The translations under genes and the position numbers were made by a program. From PALSA-555 sp963731625 (lineage in GTDB: Bacteria; Actinomycetota; Acidimicrobiia; IMCC26256; PALSA-555), in assembly GCA_963731625.1 (NCBI GenBank), contig CAVSWH010000001.1, positions 992,001 through 1,056,000 of the forward strand: a stretch of DNA of 64,000 nt, read 5' to 3'. Below are positions 1 through 8,514 of the stretch, piece by piece. The first letter of the stretch is position 1. Each line of letters starts with the position of its first letter. The notes under the pieces were generated by a model. It saw only the letters and a list, made by a program, of their open reading frames with translations. It was not told the origin of the DNA and did not search any database.

Positions 1-2
1 CC

Positions 3-1243
3 GCGTCCGGTGGGATGGCGCTGACCGGATGGCCCGATCGGGCGCCGCGGCCGCCGCCCGCACCGCTGCTCGCGCGCGCGGCGCAGCTCGCCGGGTCGCT
101 GGCCGACGCGACGGGTCGCGTCGGCGCTCCCGTCGAAGTCGACGTGGCCACCACGCTCTTCGGTCGCGCCGCGCTGCTGGGCGGCCAGCGCGCCGGTCGG
201 ACGTCCGTCGGGGGCTCCTGCCAGCTGCTGCGCGCCGCGGACGGCTGGGTGGCCGTGAACCTGGCGCGTCTCGCGGACGCCGAGGTCGTGCCGGCGCTCG
301 TCGGGCATGCCGTCGGGGACCCGTGGCGCGCGCTCGCCGAGCACACGGCGGCACGGCCCGCCGGCGAGCTCGCCACGCGCGCGCAGGAGCTCGGGATCCC
401 GGCCGCCGAGCTCGGCGGACCCGCGACGCGTCTCGCGCCGGCCCGGACCCGCCGCCTCGGCGGTCGGCAGCGCACCCCGACGCGTCCGCTCGTCGTCGAT
501 CTCTCGGCGCTGTGGGCGGGCCCGCTCGCCGCATCGCTGCTCGGGCGGGCGGGGGCGCGGGTCGTGAAGGTCGAGTCGGCGGCGCGCCCCGACGGGGCGC
601 GTCGGGGCCCGGCCGCGTTCTTCGACGGCCTCCACGCCGGGCACGAGAGCATCACCCTCGACTTCGCGACCGGTGACGGTCGGTCCCGGCTCCGGGCGCT
701 GCTCGGGCGCGCCGACGTCGTGATCGAGTCGTCACGCCCGCGGGCGCTCGCCCAGCTGGGCGTCGACGCCGAGACGATGGTGCGGTCACGTCCCGGGCTG
801 ACGTGGCTGTCGATCACCGCCTACGGGCGCGCCGGGCCGTGGTCGAACCGGGTCGGGTTCGGCGACGACACGGCGGTAGCGGGCGGCCTCGTCGCGCGGG
901 ACGACGAGGGCGCGCCCGTCTTCTGCGGCGACGCGCTCGCGGATCCCGTGGCGGGGATCGTCGCCGCCCTGGGCGGCGCGGCCGGGCTCGCCGCGGGGGC
1001 GGCGTGCTCGTCGACGTGTCGCTGGCCGGGACGGCGGCGTGGCTGGCCCGTCCGGCGGTCGCCCCGGCGCGGCGGCACCGCCTCACCGAGGTCGGTCCCG
1101 ACCGGTGGGTCGTGGCGCACGGCGCGCGGGAGACCGTGGTCGCGGCGCCGCACACCTCGGACGCCGCGGCGTCGGCCGAGTGCGCGGGCGCGTCGACCGA
1201 GCGGGTCCTGGCCGAGCTCGGCGGCGGCGTGCCCCGCCGCTAG
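3..1243 (+). CDS. Class III (CaiB/BaiF) CoA-transferase family protein; 5'-partial, one apparent frameshift
   Basis: The reading frame is already open at the window edge and reads SGGMALTGWPD, which resembles an internal motif of class III CoA-transferases. The ATG at 15 is therefore probably not the start. After a first half resembling the end of one CoA-transferase domain, a second domain begins near PLVVDLSALWAGPLAA and continues through VVKVES and DVVIESSRP, as in proteins with two fused CaiB-like domains. At a run of five G (995-999) the frame must shift: downstream, VLVDVSLAG and the rest to the stop at 1241-1243 are in another frame. One extra G would restore a continuous protein. The family moves CoA between organic acids; the substrate is unknown. 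Its stop shares the palindrome CTAG with the stop of the convergent gene. Confidence 0.75.
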
Positions 1244-1737
1244 CTCGCGTCGGCCGGGCTGTCCGCCATCGCGGACGCGGCCCGTTCGACGGCGCGAATG
1301 ATCCCCTGGTACCCGGTGCAGCGGCACAGGTTCCCGGAGAGGGCCTCGCGGATCTCGTCGTGGGACGGGTGCGGGTGCTCGGCGAGGAACGCGTGCACCG
1401 AGACGACGAACCCGGGCGTGCAGAACCCGCACTGCAGGCCGTGCTCCTCGCGAAACGCGTCCTGCACCGGGGTGAGCGTCCCGGGCGTCCCGAGCCCCTC
1501 GATGGTGGTGACCTCCGCGCCGTTGGCCTGCACGGCGAAGAGCAGGCAGGAGCGGACGGCGGTCCCGTCGAGGAGCACGGTGCAGGCCCCACAGACGCCG
1601 TGCTCGCACCCGAGGTGGGTGCCCGTGAGCGCGCAGTCCTCACGGAGGAAGTCGGCGAGGGTCTTGCGCGCCTCGACGAGCGCGTGCCGCGCCTCGCCGT
1701 TGACGGTCGTCTGCACGGTGACCTCGTTCACGCGCAA
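1240..1737 (-). CDS. (2Fe-2S)-binding small subunit of a xanthine dehydrogenase/CO dehydrogenase-type enzyme (CoxS-like)
   Basis: The 165-residue protein has the two-cluster layout of molybdenum hydroxylase small subunits. A plant-ferredoxin-type cluster is formed by Cys44, Cys49, Cys52 and Cys64 (CEHGVCGAC), and a second cluster by CGFCTPG (Cys103, Cys106) and CRCTGY (Cys138, Cys140). The small subunit passes electrons from the molybdenum centre to the FAD subunit. It is translated after the FAD-subunit gene with a 10-bp overlap, so the two are coupled. No gene for the molybdopterin-binding large subunit follows; the next gene is convergent. The substrate cannot be assigned. Family assignment is firm, but the exact enzyme is not. 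Confidence 0.9.
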   Translation of the reverse strand: MRVNEVTVQTTVNGEARHALVEARKTLADFLREDCALTGTHLGCEHGVCGACTVLLDGTAVRSCLLFAVQANGAEVTTIEGLGTPGTLTPVQDAFREEHGLQCGFCTPGFVVSVHAFLAEHPHPSHDEIREALSGNLCRCTGYQGIIRAVERAASAMADSPADAS

Positions 1738-2594
1738 GCCTCCGCGAGGGCGCGCTGCAGCCCGCGCCGCACGACGTGCGCGCCGACGCCGCGCCGGTAT
1801 CGGGCCGACGCGTGCACGTCCTCCGGTGGTTCGAGGTCACGCACCGCGAGCTCGGCGGCCTCGGCCAGCTCGGCCTCGTCACCCGACCGGCCGACGAGCG
1901 CCGCCTCGGCCGCGGCGGCGCGCAGTGGCGTGCTGCCCATCCCGAAGAGGGCGATCGCGGCGCGCTCGATCCGGTCGTCGGCGTCGAGCGCGACGGCGCA
2001 CGCCGTGCCCGTCAGGGCGAAGTCGCCGTGGCGGCGCGCCACCTCCTCCACCGCGTACCCGCAGCGGCCCGCCCAGACCGGGAAGGCGACCGCGGTGAGG
2101 AGCTCGTCGGCGTCGAGGACGGTGGTCCAGTTCCCGACGAAGAACTCGGCGGCGGGCACGACCCGGGGTCCGGCGGGCGCGGCGACGTGGAGCTCGGCGT
2201 CGAGCGCGAGGGTGACCGCCGGCAGCTCACTCGCCGGGTCGGCGTGCGCGACCGACCCGCCGACCGTCCCCCGGTTGCGGATCTGGAAGTGGCCGATGAG
2301 CGGCGCGGCGAGGCCGAGCAGGGGCACGTCGCGCGCCGGCCCGGGTCGCTCGAGGACGGTCTGGCGGGTCATCGCGCCGATCACGACCGCGCCGTCGCGC
2401 CGTTCGACGCTCGAGAGCTCGGCGACGCGGTTGAGGTCGACGAGGTGCTCGAAGCGGGCGAGGCGCAGCGAGAGCATCGGCACGAGGCTCTGCCCACCGG
2501 CGAGCGGCTTCGCCTCGTCGCCGTGCGCCGCGAGGAGGTCGACGACGTCGGTGACGGTCTCGGGCGCGTGGTACTCGAACGGTGCGGGCTTCAC
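1728..2594 (-). CDS. FAD-binding middle subunit of a xanthine dehydrogenase/CO dehydrogenase-type enzyme (CoxM-like)
   Basis: This 288-residue protein matches the FAD-binding subunit of molybdenum hydroxylases. AGGQSLVPML near residue 32 is the flavin pyrophosphate-binding loop, and IRNRGTVGGS near residue 105 is the second conserved FAD motif. A CO dehydrogenase flavoprotein C-terminal-like domain follows. The subunit hands electrons from the Fe-S subunit to an acceptor. It is first in a two-gene unit with the downstream 2Fe-2S gene. The upstream neighbour on this strand is kdpE, about 55 bp away, so no large-subunit gene is attached on either side. Confidence 0.9.
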   Translation of the reverse strand: MKPAPFEYHAPETVTDVVDLLAAHGDEAKPLAGGQSLVPMLSLRLARFEHLVDLNRVAELSSVERRDGAVVIGAMTRQTVLERPGPARDVPLLGLAAPLIGHFQIRNRGTVGGSVAHADPASELPAVTLALDAELHVAAPAGPRVVPAAEFFVGNWTTVLDADELLTAVAFPVWAGRCGYAVEEVARRHGDFALTGTACAVALDADDRIERAAIALFGMGSTPLRAAAAEAALVGRSGDEAELAEAAELAVRDLEPPEDVHASARYRRGVGAHVVRRGLQRALAEACA

Positions 2595-2649
2595 CTGGTC
2601 TCCTGGCGGCGGCAGCCTACGCCGACGCGCGCCGCGCCCGTGAGCGTCG

Positions 2650-3327
2650 TCAGTCGCTGTGGAACCGGTAGCCCATCCCGGCTTCCGTGTGGAAGTAGCG
2701 CGGCTGGGAGGGCTCCGGCTCGAGCTTGCGCCGGACGTGGGCCATGAAGACGCGGAGGTAGTGCGTCTCCTTCTCGTACCCGGGGCCCCAGACCTCGCGC
2801 AGCAGCTGGCGGTAGGAGACCAGCTTGCCCGGGTTGCGGACGAGCAGCTCGACGACGTTCCACTCGGTCGGGGTGAGCCGGATCTCCTCGTCCCCGCGGG
2901 TGACGCGCTTCGTGGCGAGGTCGATCGTGAAGTCGGGCGTCTCGATGACCGCGTCCTCCTCGGCCGGCGTGGCGCGCCGCAGCGCGGCCCGCAGCCGGGC
3001 GAGCAGCTCGTCCATCCCGAACGGCTTCGTGACGTAGTCGTCGGCGCCGGCGTCGAGCGCCGCCACCTTGTCGGGCTCGCCGTCGCGTGCGGACAACACG
3101 ACGATCGGGACGCGGCTCCAGCCCCGCAGCCCGGCGATCACGTCCACGCCGTCGATCCCGGGCAGTCCGAGGTCGAGGACGACCGCGTCAGGGTGGTGGC
3201 GCGCCGCGAGGTCGAGGGCCGCCTCGCCGTCGGCCGCCAGGTCGACGTCGTAGCCGCGGATGCGCAGGTTGATGCCGAGCGTGCGGCAGATCTCGGGTTC
3301 GTCGTCGACCACGAGGATGCGGCTCAC
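2650..3327 (-). CDS. kdpE: KDP operon response regulator KdpE
   Basis: This is an OmpR/PhoB-type response regulator of 225 residues. The receiver domain starts SRILVVDDEPE, the phosphoacceptor lies in VVLDLGLPG near residue 51, and KPFG carries the conserved lysine. The C-terminal winged helix contains LTPTEWNVVELL and ends GMGYRFHSD. The GTG start at 3327 is chosen because it overlaps the kdpD stop in GTGA and gives a normal N-terminus; the frame stays open far upstream but without homology. KdpE is phosphorylated by KdpD and activates the kdp genes under potassium limitation or osmotic stress. It is the last gene of the operon. Confidence 0.94.
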   Translation of the reverse strand: MSRILVVDDEPEICRTLGINLRIRGYDVDLAADGEAALDLAARHHPDAVVLDLGLPGIDGVDVIAGLRGWSRVPIVVLSARDGEPDKVAALDAGADDYVTKPFGMDELLARLRAALRRATPAEEDAVIETPDFTIDLATKRVTRGDEEIRLTPTEWNVVELLVRNPGKLVSYRQLLREVWGPGYEKETHYLRVFMAHVRRKLEPEPSQPRYFHTEAGMGYRFHSD

Positions 3328-5831
3328 GCGTCGGCGCGCGGCATCGAGACGGTCACCGTCAGGCCGCCGCCGGGCGTGTCGTCGACGCTGATGCGCCCGC
3401 CCATCGCCTCGACGAACCCGCGGGCGACGGCGAGGCCGAGGCCGACGCCGGCCCCGTTCGGGCTGTCCCCGAGGCGCTGGAACGGGCGGAAGATCGCCTC
3501 GCGCTGCCCGGCGGCGACGCCGGGCCCGCAGTCGACGACCCGCAAGTCGACGTTGGAACCGAAGCAGCCGGCCGACACGCGGACCGGCTGGTCGTCGGGC
3601 GACCACTGGACCGCGTTCTCGAGCACGTTCGCGACGGCGCGCTCGAGGAGGCTGGCGTCGGCGCGCACCCGCGGCAGGGTCTCGGGGAGATCGAGCACCA
3701 CCTGGCTCGCGCCGTTCGGGAGCTCCGTCACGACGGCCGGCACCACCTCTTCGAGCCCGACGTCGCGCAGCATCGGCTCGAGCGTGCCGGTCTGGAGGCG
3801 ACCCATGTCGAGCAGGTTGTTCACGAGGGAGGTGAGGCGGTCGGCACCCCGGTCCACGGCTTCGAGCAGCTCGCGTTGCACGTCGGGTGGCCACTCGACG
3901 TCGCGCTGCATCAGGCTCGTCACTGACGCCTTGATCGACGCGAGTGGCGTGCGCAGGTCGTGCGACACGGCGGCCAGCAATGCGGTGCGGAACCGGTCCG
4001 CCTCGGCGAGCCCCGTCGCCAGCGCCGCTTCCGCCCGCAGCTGCCGGGACTCGAGGGCAAGCGACAGCTGCCCGGTGAACACCTCGAGCAGGTTCAGATC
4101 CTCGGGGTCGAGACCGGCGCCGCGCAGCACGAGCTGCTCGTCGTCGTCGAGCGGGATGGTCAGGTCGGCGTCCTCGGGACGTGTCGGGACGGGCTCGCCC
4201 GCCGAAGTCTCGACGCGCCAGCCGTCGCCCTCGCGTCGCAGCACGGCCGCGGCCTCGACGCCGAACGTGTCGCGCAGCCGAGCGATCAGCAGGCCGAGCG
4301 GGTCGGCCGCGCCGATCACCGAGCCGCTCAGGTTGGCCATCGTGCGGGCCTCGGCTTTGGCGTGCGCGGCTTCCGCGGCGCGGCGCACGCTCATCATCAC
4401 GAAGCTGCTCACGGTGATCCCGATGACGAGCAGCACGACGACGGCGATGACGTCTTGCGTGGACGCGATCGACAGCTGGTGGATCGGTACCGTGAAGTAG
4501 TAGTCGGCGAGCAGGAACGCTGCGGCGCTGGCCGTCACGCCGGGTCGCAGCCCGCCGATCGCGGCGACGACGACGACGAGGAGCACGTAGAGCAGGAGCG
4601 CGCTCGCCAAGCTGACGCTGCTGCGGGTCGCGGTGAGCATGAGGGTCAGGACCGGCAGCCCGACGACCGCGACCGCCCAGCCCGTGAGCTCGCGGCGCCG
4701 TGTCGGCCCGCGGGGTGGCCGCGGGAGCGAGGCGACCGTCACGCGCTCATGCTCGGCGGCCCCGCTCGAGATGACGTGGACGTCGATGCGATCGGACTGG
4801 CGCAGGACCCGGGTCACGACGGAGCCCCGCAGCAGCTCGGTCCACCACGATCGCTGTGACGCGCCGATGACGAGTTGCGTCGCGCGCTCGGCCTTGGCGA
4901 ACTCGACGAGGGCGCGGCCCACGTCGTCGCCCGCGACCTCGTGGTAGGTGCCCCCGAGCGACTCGAGCAGCGCCCGGTGCTCGGCGAGGCGGTGGTCGTT
5001 GTGGTTCTCGGCCAGCCCGCTCGTGTTGCGGATGTGGACGCCGAGCAGGTCGCCGCGCGTCCGTTGCGCCATGCGGGCCGCCCGGCGGATCAGGTCGTCG
5101 CCCGCCTGGGCGCCGGTGAGCGCGACGACGACGCGCTCGCGGGTCTCCCACGAGGTGTCGATCCCATGGTCCTCCATGTACTGCTGCAGGGATTCGTCGA
5201 CGCGGTCCGCGACCCAGAGCAGCGCGAGCTCGCGGAGCGCGGCGAGGTTCCCGGGCCGGAAGTAGTTGGCCAGCGCCGAGTCCACGCGCTCGGACGGATA
5301 GATGTTCCCGTGGGCCAACCGCCGGCGCAGCGCCTCGGGCGTCATGTCGACGAGCTCGACCTGCTCGGCGGCGCGCACCACCGAGTCGGGGATCGTCTCG
5401 TGCTGCTTCACGCCGGTGATCCGCTCGACGAGGTCATTGACCGACTCGAGGTGCTGAATGTTCAGCGTCGAGATGACGTCGATGCCGCCCTCGAGGATGT
5501 CGTGCACGTCTTCCCAGCGCTTCTCGTGCTTCGAGCCCGGCACGTTGGTGTGGGCGAGTTCGTCGACGAGCACCTGCGTGGGATGACGCTCGAGGATCGC
5601 GTCGACGTCCATCTCCTCGAAGTCGCGGTCCCGGTAGTGGATGTGGCGCCGGGGTATGACCTCGAGGTCGCCGAGCTGCGCCGCGGTGTTCTCGCGGCCG
5701 TGCGTCTCGACGATCCCTGCGACGACGTCGGTGCCGCGGGAATGGCGCCGCCGCCCCTCGTTCAGCATGGCGAACGTCTTGCCGACCCCGGGCGCCGCGC
5801 CCAGATAGATGCGGAGTCGACCCCGTGCCAC
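3324..5831 (-). CDS. kdpD: Osmosensitive K+ channel sensor histidine kinase KdpD
   Basis: The 835-residue protein has the full KdpD layout. The N-terminal KdpD domain holds a Walker A loop GAAPGVGKT (residues 11-19) and a DELAHTNVPGSKHEKRW segment. A UspA-like domain follows at about 230-350. Four closely spaced membrane helices lie at about 385-500, then a GAF-like region, then a histidine kinase core with the phosphoacceptor His624 in VSHDLRTPLAS. The ATPase domain has an N box (NVLENAVQWSP) and G boxes (GPGVAAG, GVGLGLAVA). It senses potassium availability and phosphorylates KdpE. It starts 7 bp after kdpC and overlaps kdpE by 4 bp. Confidence 0.96.
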   Translation of the reverse strand: MARGRLRIYLGAAPGVGKTFAMLNEGRRRHSRGTDVVAGIVETHGRENTAAQLGDLEVIPRRHIHYRDRDFEEMDVDAILERHPTQVLVDELAHTNVPGSKHEKRWEDVHDILEGGIDVISTLNIQHLESVNDLVERITGVKQHETIPDSVVRAAEQVELVDMTPEALRRRLAHGNIYPSERVDSALANYFRPGNLAALRELALLWVADRVDESLQQYMEDHGIDTSWETRERVVVALTGAQAGDDLIRRAARMAQRTRGDLLGVHIRNTSGLAENHNDHRLAEHRALLESLGGTYHEVAGDDVGRALVEFAKAERATQLVIGASQRSWWTELLRGSVVTRVLRQSDRIDVHVISSGAAEHERVTVASLPRPPRGPTRRRELTGWAVAVVGLPVLTLMLTATRSSVSLASALLLYVLLVVVVAAIGGLRPGVTASAAAFLLADYYFTVPIHQLSIASTQDVIAVVVLLVIGITVSSFVMMSVRRAAEAAHAKAEARTMANLSGSVIGAADPLGLLIARLRDTFGVEAAAVLRREGDGWRVETSAGEPVPTRPEDADLTIPLDDDEQLVLRGAGLDPEDLNLLEVFTGQLSLALESRQLRAEAALATGLAEADRFRTALLAAVSHDLRTPLASIKASVTSLMQRDVEWPPDVQRELLEAVDRGADRLTSLVNNLLDMGRLQTGTLEPMLRDVGLEEVVPAVVTELPNGASQVVLDLPETLPRVRADASLLERAVANVLENAVQWSPDDQPVRVSAGCFGSNVDLRVVDCGPGVAAGQREAIFRPFQRLGDSPNGAGVGLGLAVARGFVEAMGGRISVDDTPGGGLTVTVSMPRADA

Positions 5832-5838
5832 GGCGCGC

Positions 5839-6456
5839 CTAGCTCCGCAGGCTGTTCAACGCCAGGTTGAGCGACAGGACGTTCACCGTCGGCTCACCGA
5901 GGAAGTCGAGGGTGCGGCCCGACTCGTGCGCGTCGACGAGCCCGAGCACCGTCGCGACCGAGAGCCCCCGGGCGCGCGCGACGCGGGGCGCCTGGAGCCG
6001 CGCGTTGGCGAGTGAGATGTCGGGGTCGAGGCCCGACCCCGAGGCGGTCACTGCGTCGACCGGGACCGCCTGCCCGGGGGCGAGCCCGTTGAACGCCCGG
6101 TAGGCCTGGACCCGCTGCGCGACCAGCGCCGTCAGCGCGGGGTTCGTCGCCGCGAGGTTGGAACCCGAGCTCAGGGTCGGGTCGTAGCCGACCTTCGTCT
6201 TGCCGCTGACGCCGGTCGCCGCCGAGGGCCGGGACTGGAAGTACTGCGGCAACGGGCGGCCTCTCGCGTCGGTGAAGCTCTGGCCGATGAGGCGGGACCC
6301 GACGACCGTGCCGTGCTGGTGGACGAGCGAGCCGTTCGCCTTGTCCGGGAACGCGCTCTGGGCGATTCCCGTGACCACCAGAGGATACGCGAGCCCCAAC
6401 AGCACGGTGAACACGAGCATCATGAGCAGCGCGGGCAGCAGCTGGCGTCGCATCAC
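5839..6456 (-). CDS. kdpC: Potassium-transporting ATPase C chain KdpC
   Basis: The 205-residue KdpC has one N-terminal membrane helix (LLPALLMMLVFTVLLGLAYP) followed by an extracytoplasmic domain. That domain has the family features GSLV, SRLIGQSF, YFQSRPSA and a C-terminal region ending DFLGEPTVNVLSLNLAL. KdpC helps assemble the KdpFABC pump and supports K+ and ATP binding. Its ATG overlaps the kdpB stop in ATGA, so translation is coupled. Length is usual for the family. Confidence 0.95.
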   Translation of the reverse strand: MMRRQLLPALLMMLVFTVLLGLAYPLVVTGIAQSAFPDKANGSLVHQHGTVVGSRLIGQSFTDARGRPLPQYFQSRPSAATGVSGKTKVGYDPTLSSGSNLAATNPALTALVAQRVQAYRAFNGLAPGQAVPVDAVTASGSGLDPDISLANARLQAPRVARARGLSVATVLGLVDAHESGRTLDFLGEPTVNVLSLNLALNSLRS

Positions 6457-8507
6457 TTCACCCCCAGCGCGGTGATGAGCAGGTCGATGAGCTTGATCCC
6501 GACGAACGGCGCGATCACGCCACCGGCGCCGTAGATCAGCAGGTTGCGCCGCAGCAGCTGGCTGGCGGCCTTGGGCACGAACTTCACGCCGCGCAGCGCG
6601 AGCGGGATGAGCGCCACGATGATCAGCGCGTTGAAGATGACCGCGGAGAGGATCGCCGAGCGCGGGCTGGCGAGCCCCATGACATTGAGCTGGTTCAGGA
6701 CCTTCACCGTGGCGAAGCCGGCAAACATCGCCGGGATGATGGCGAAGTACTTGGCGACGTCGTTCGCGATCGAGAACGTGGTCAGCGAGCCCCGGGTGAT
6801 GAGCAGCTGCTTGCCGATCTCGACGATGTCGATGAGCTTCGTCGGGTCAGAGTCCAGGTCGACCATGTTCCCGGCCTCTTTGGCGGCCTGGGTCCCGGTG
6901 TTCATCGCCACGCCGACATCGGCCTGGGCGAGCGCCGGCGCGTCGTTCGTGCCGTCGCCGGTCATGGCGACGAGGCGCCCGCCGCGCTGCTCGCGCTTGA
7001 TGAGCTCCATCTTGTCCTCGGGTGTGGCTTCGGCGAGGAAGTCGTCGACGCCGGCCTCCTCCGCGATCGCCGCCGCGGTGCGCGGGTTGTCGCCGGTGAT
7101 CATCACCGTGCGGATCCCCATGCGGCGCAGGTCGGCGAAGCGCTGCGCGATGCCGGGCTTGACGATGTCCTTCAGGTAGACGACGCCGAGCGCGCGTGCC
7201 GGGGCACCGTCGCTGCGGTCGGCGACGACGAGTGGCGTGCCGCCCCGGCTCGCGATGCTGTCGACCGTCTCGTTCAGCTGGGCGGGGAACGAGCCACCGG
7301 CCTCCTCGACCCAGCGCCGCACCGAGTCCGCGGCGCCCTTGCGCACCGCGCGTCCCGGCAGGTCGACACCGCTCATCCGCGTCTGCGCGGTGAACGGGAC
7401 GAGCTCGGCGCCGGCCAGCTCGCGCTCACGGAGCCCGTACTTCTCCTTCGCGAGCACGACGATCGAGCGCCCCTCGGGCGTCTCGTCGGCGAGCGAGGAC
7501 AGCTGCGCCGCCTCGGCGAGGTCGTCCTGGCCGACGCCCTCGGCGACGAGGAACTCGTCGGCGGCCCGGTTCCCGAAGGTGATCGTGCCGGTCTTGTCGA
7601 GCAGCAGAGTGGCGCAGTCCCCCGCGGCCTCGACCGCCCGGCCCGACATCGCCAGGACGTTGCGGCGCACGAGGCGATCCATCCCGGCGATGCCGATCGC
7701 GGACAGCAGCCCGCCGATCGTCGTGGGGATGAGGCAGACGAGAAGCGCGACGAGGATGACGATCGTCTGCTGCGCGTGGTTGAAGATCGCGAACGGCTGC
7801 AGCGTCACGGTCGCGAGCAAGAAGATGATCGTGAGGGCGGCCAGGAGGATGTTGAGCGCGATCTCGTTGGGGGTCTTCTGGCGCTGGGAGCCCTCGACGA
7901 GCGAGATCATCCGGTCGAGGAACGTCTCGCCCGGCCGGGCGGTGATCCGCACGACGATCTCGTCGGAGAGGACGCGGGTGCCGCCGGTCACCGCGGAGCG
8001 GTCGCCGCCCGACTCGCGGATGACCGGCGCCGACTCGCCGGTGATCGCCGACTCGTCGACGCTCGCGATGCCCTCGACCACCTCGCCGTCGCTCGGGATG
8101 ACCTCGCCGGCGGTGACCACGCAGCGGTCGTCGACGTCGAGGCCGGTGCTCGCGACGTCCTCGAGCGTCCCGTCCGCTCGCTGACGGCGGGCGGTCGTCT
8201 CCGAGCGGGTGCGGCGCAGCGTTTCTGCCTGCGCCTTCCCGCGGCCTTCGGCGACCGCCTCGGCGAAGTTGGCGAAGAGCACGGTGAACCACAAGAAGAG
8301 GGCGACGAGCCCGGCGAACACGTCCTCCTGGGTGCTGGCCGAGCCCAGGTCGCGGAAGAACAGGACGGTGACGAGGACGCTGCCGACGCCGACGACGAAC
8401 ATGACGGGGTTGCGCGAGAGGGTCTTTGGGTTCAGCTTGACGAAGCTGTCACCGACGGCGCGCCGGAGGATCTCCGGGTCGAGCATCGAGCGGGTCTGGC
8501 CGGGCAT
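6453..8507 (-). CDS. kdpB: Potassium-transporting P-type ATPase B chain KdpB
   Basis: This 684-residue P-type ATPase is the catalytic subunit of the Kdp pump. It shows the actuator motif TGES (ITGESAPV), the phosphorylation motif DKTGT with Asp304 as predicted phosphoacceptor, the nucleotide-binding-domain segment KGAAD, and the hinge TGDGTNDAPALAQADVG. Membrane helices flank these domains. It hydrolyses ATP to drive K+ uptake through KdpA. It lies 7 bp after kdpA and overlaps kdpC by 4 bp. Confidence 0.97.
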   Translation of the reverse strand: MPGQTRSMLDPEILRRAVGDSFVKLNPKTLSRNPVMFVVGVGSVLVTVLFFRDLGSASTQEDVFAGLVALFLWFTVLFANFAEAVAEGRGKAQAETLRRTRSETTARRQRADGTLEDVASTGLDVDDRCVVTAGEVIPSDGEVVEGIASVDESAITGESAPVIRESGGDRSAVTGGTRVLSDEIVVRITARPGETFLDRMISLVEGSQRQKTPNEIALNILLAALTIIFLLATVTLQPFAIFNHAQQTIVILVALLVCLIPTTIGGLLSAIGIAGMDRLVRRNVLAMSGRAVEAAGDCATLLLDKTGTITFGNRAADEFLVAEGVGQDDLAEAAQLSSLADETPEGRSIVVLAKEKYGLRERELAGAELVPFTAQTRMSGVDLPGRAVRKGAADSVRRWVEEAGGSFPAQLNETVDSIASRGGTPLVVADRSDGAPARALGVVYLKDIVKPGIAQRFADLRRMGIRTVMITGDNPRTAAAIAEEAGVDDFLAEATPEDKMELIKREQRGGRLVAMTGDGTNDAPALAQADVGVAMNTGTQAAKEAGNMVDLDSDPTKLIDIVEIGKQLLITRGSLTTFSIANDVAKYFAIIPAMFAGFATVKVLNQLNVMGLASPRSAILSAVIFNALIIVALIPLALRGVKFVPKAASQLLRRNLLIYGAGGVIAPFVGIKLIDLLITALGVK

Positions 8508-8514
8508 GGTCGTC

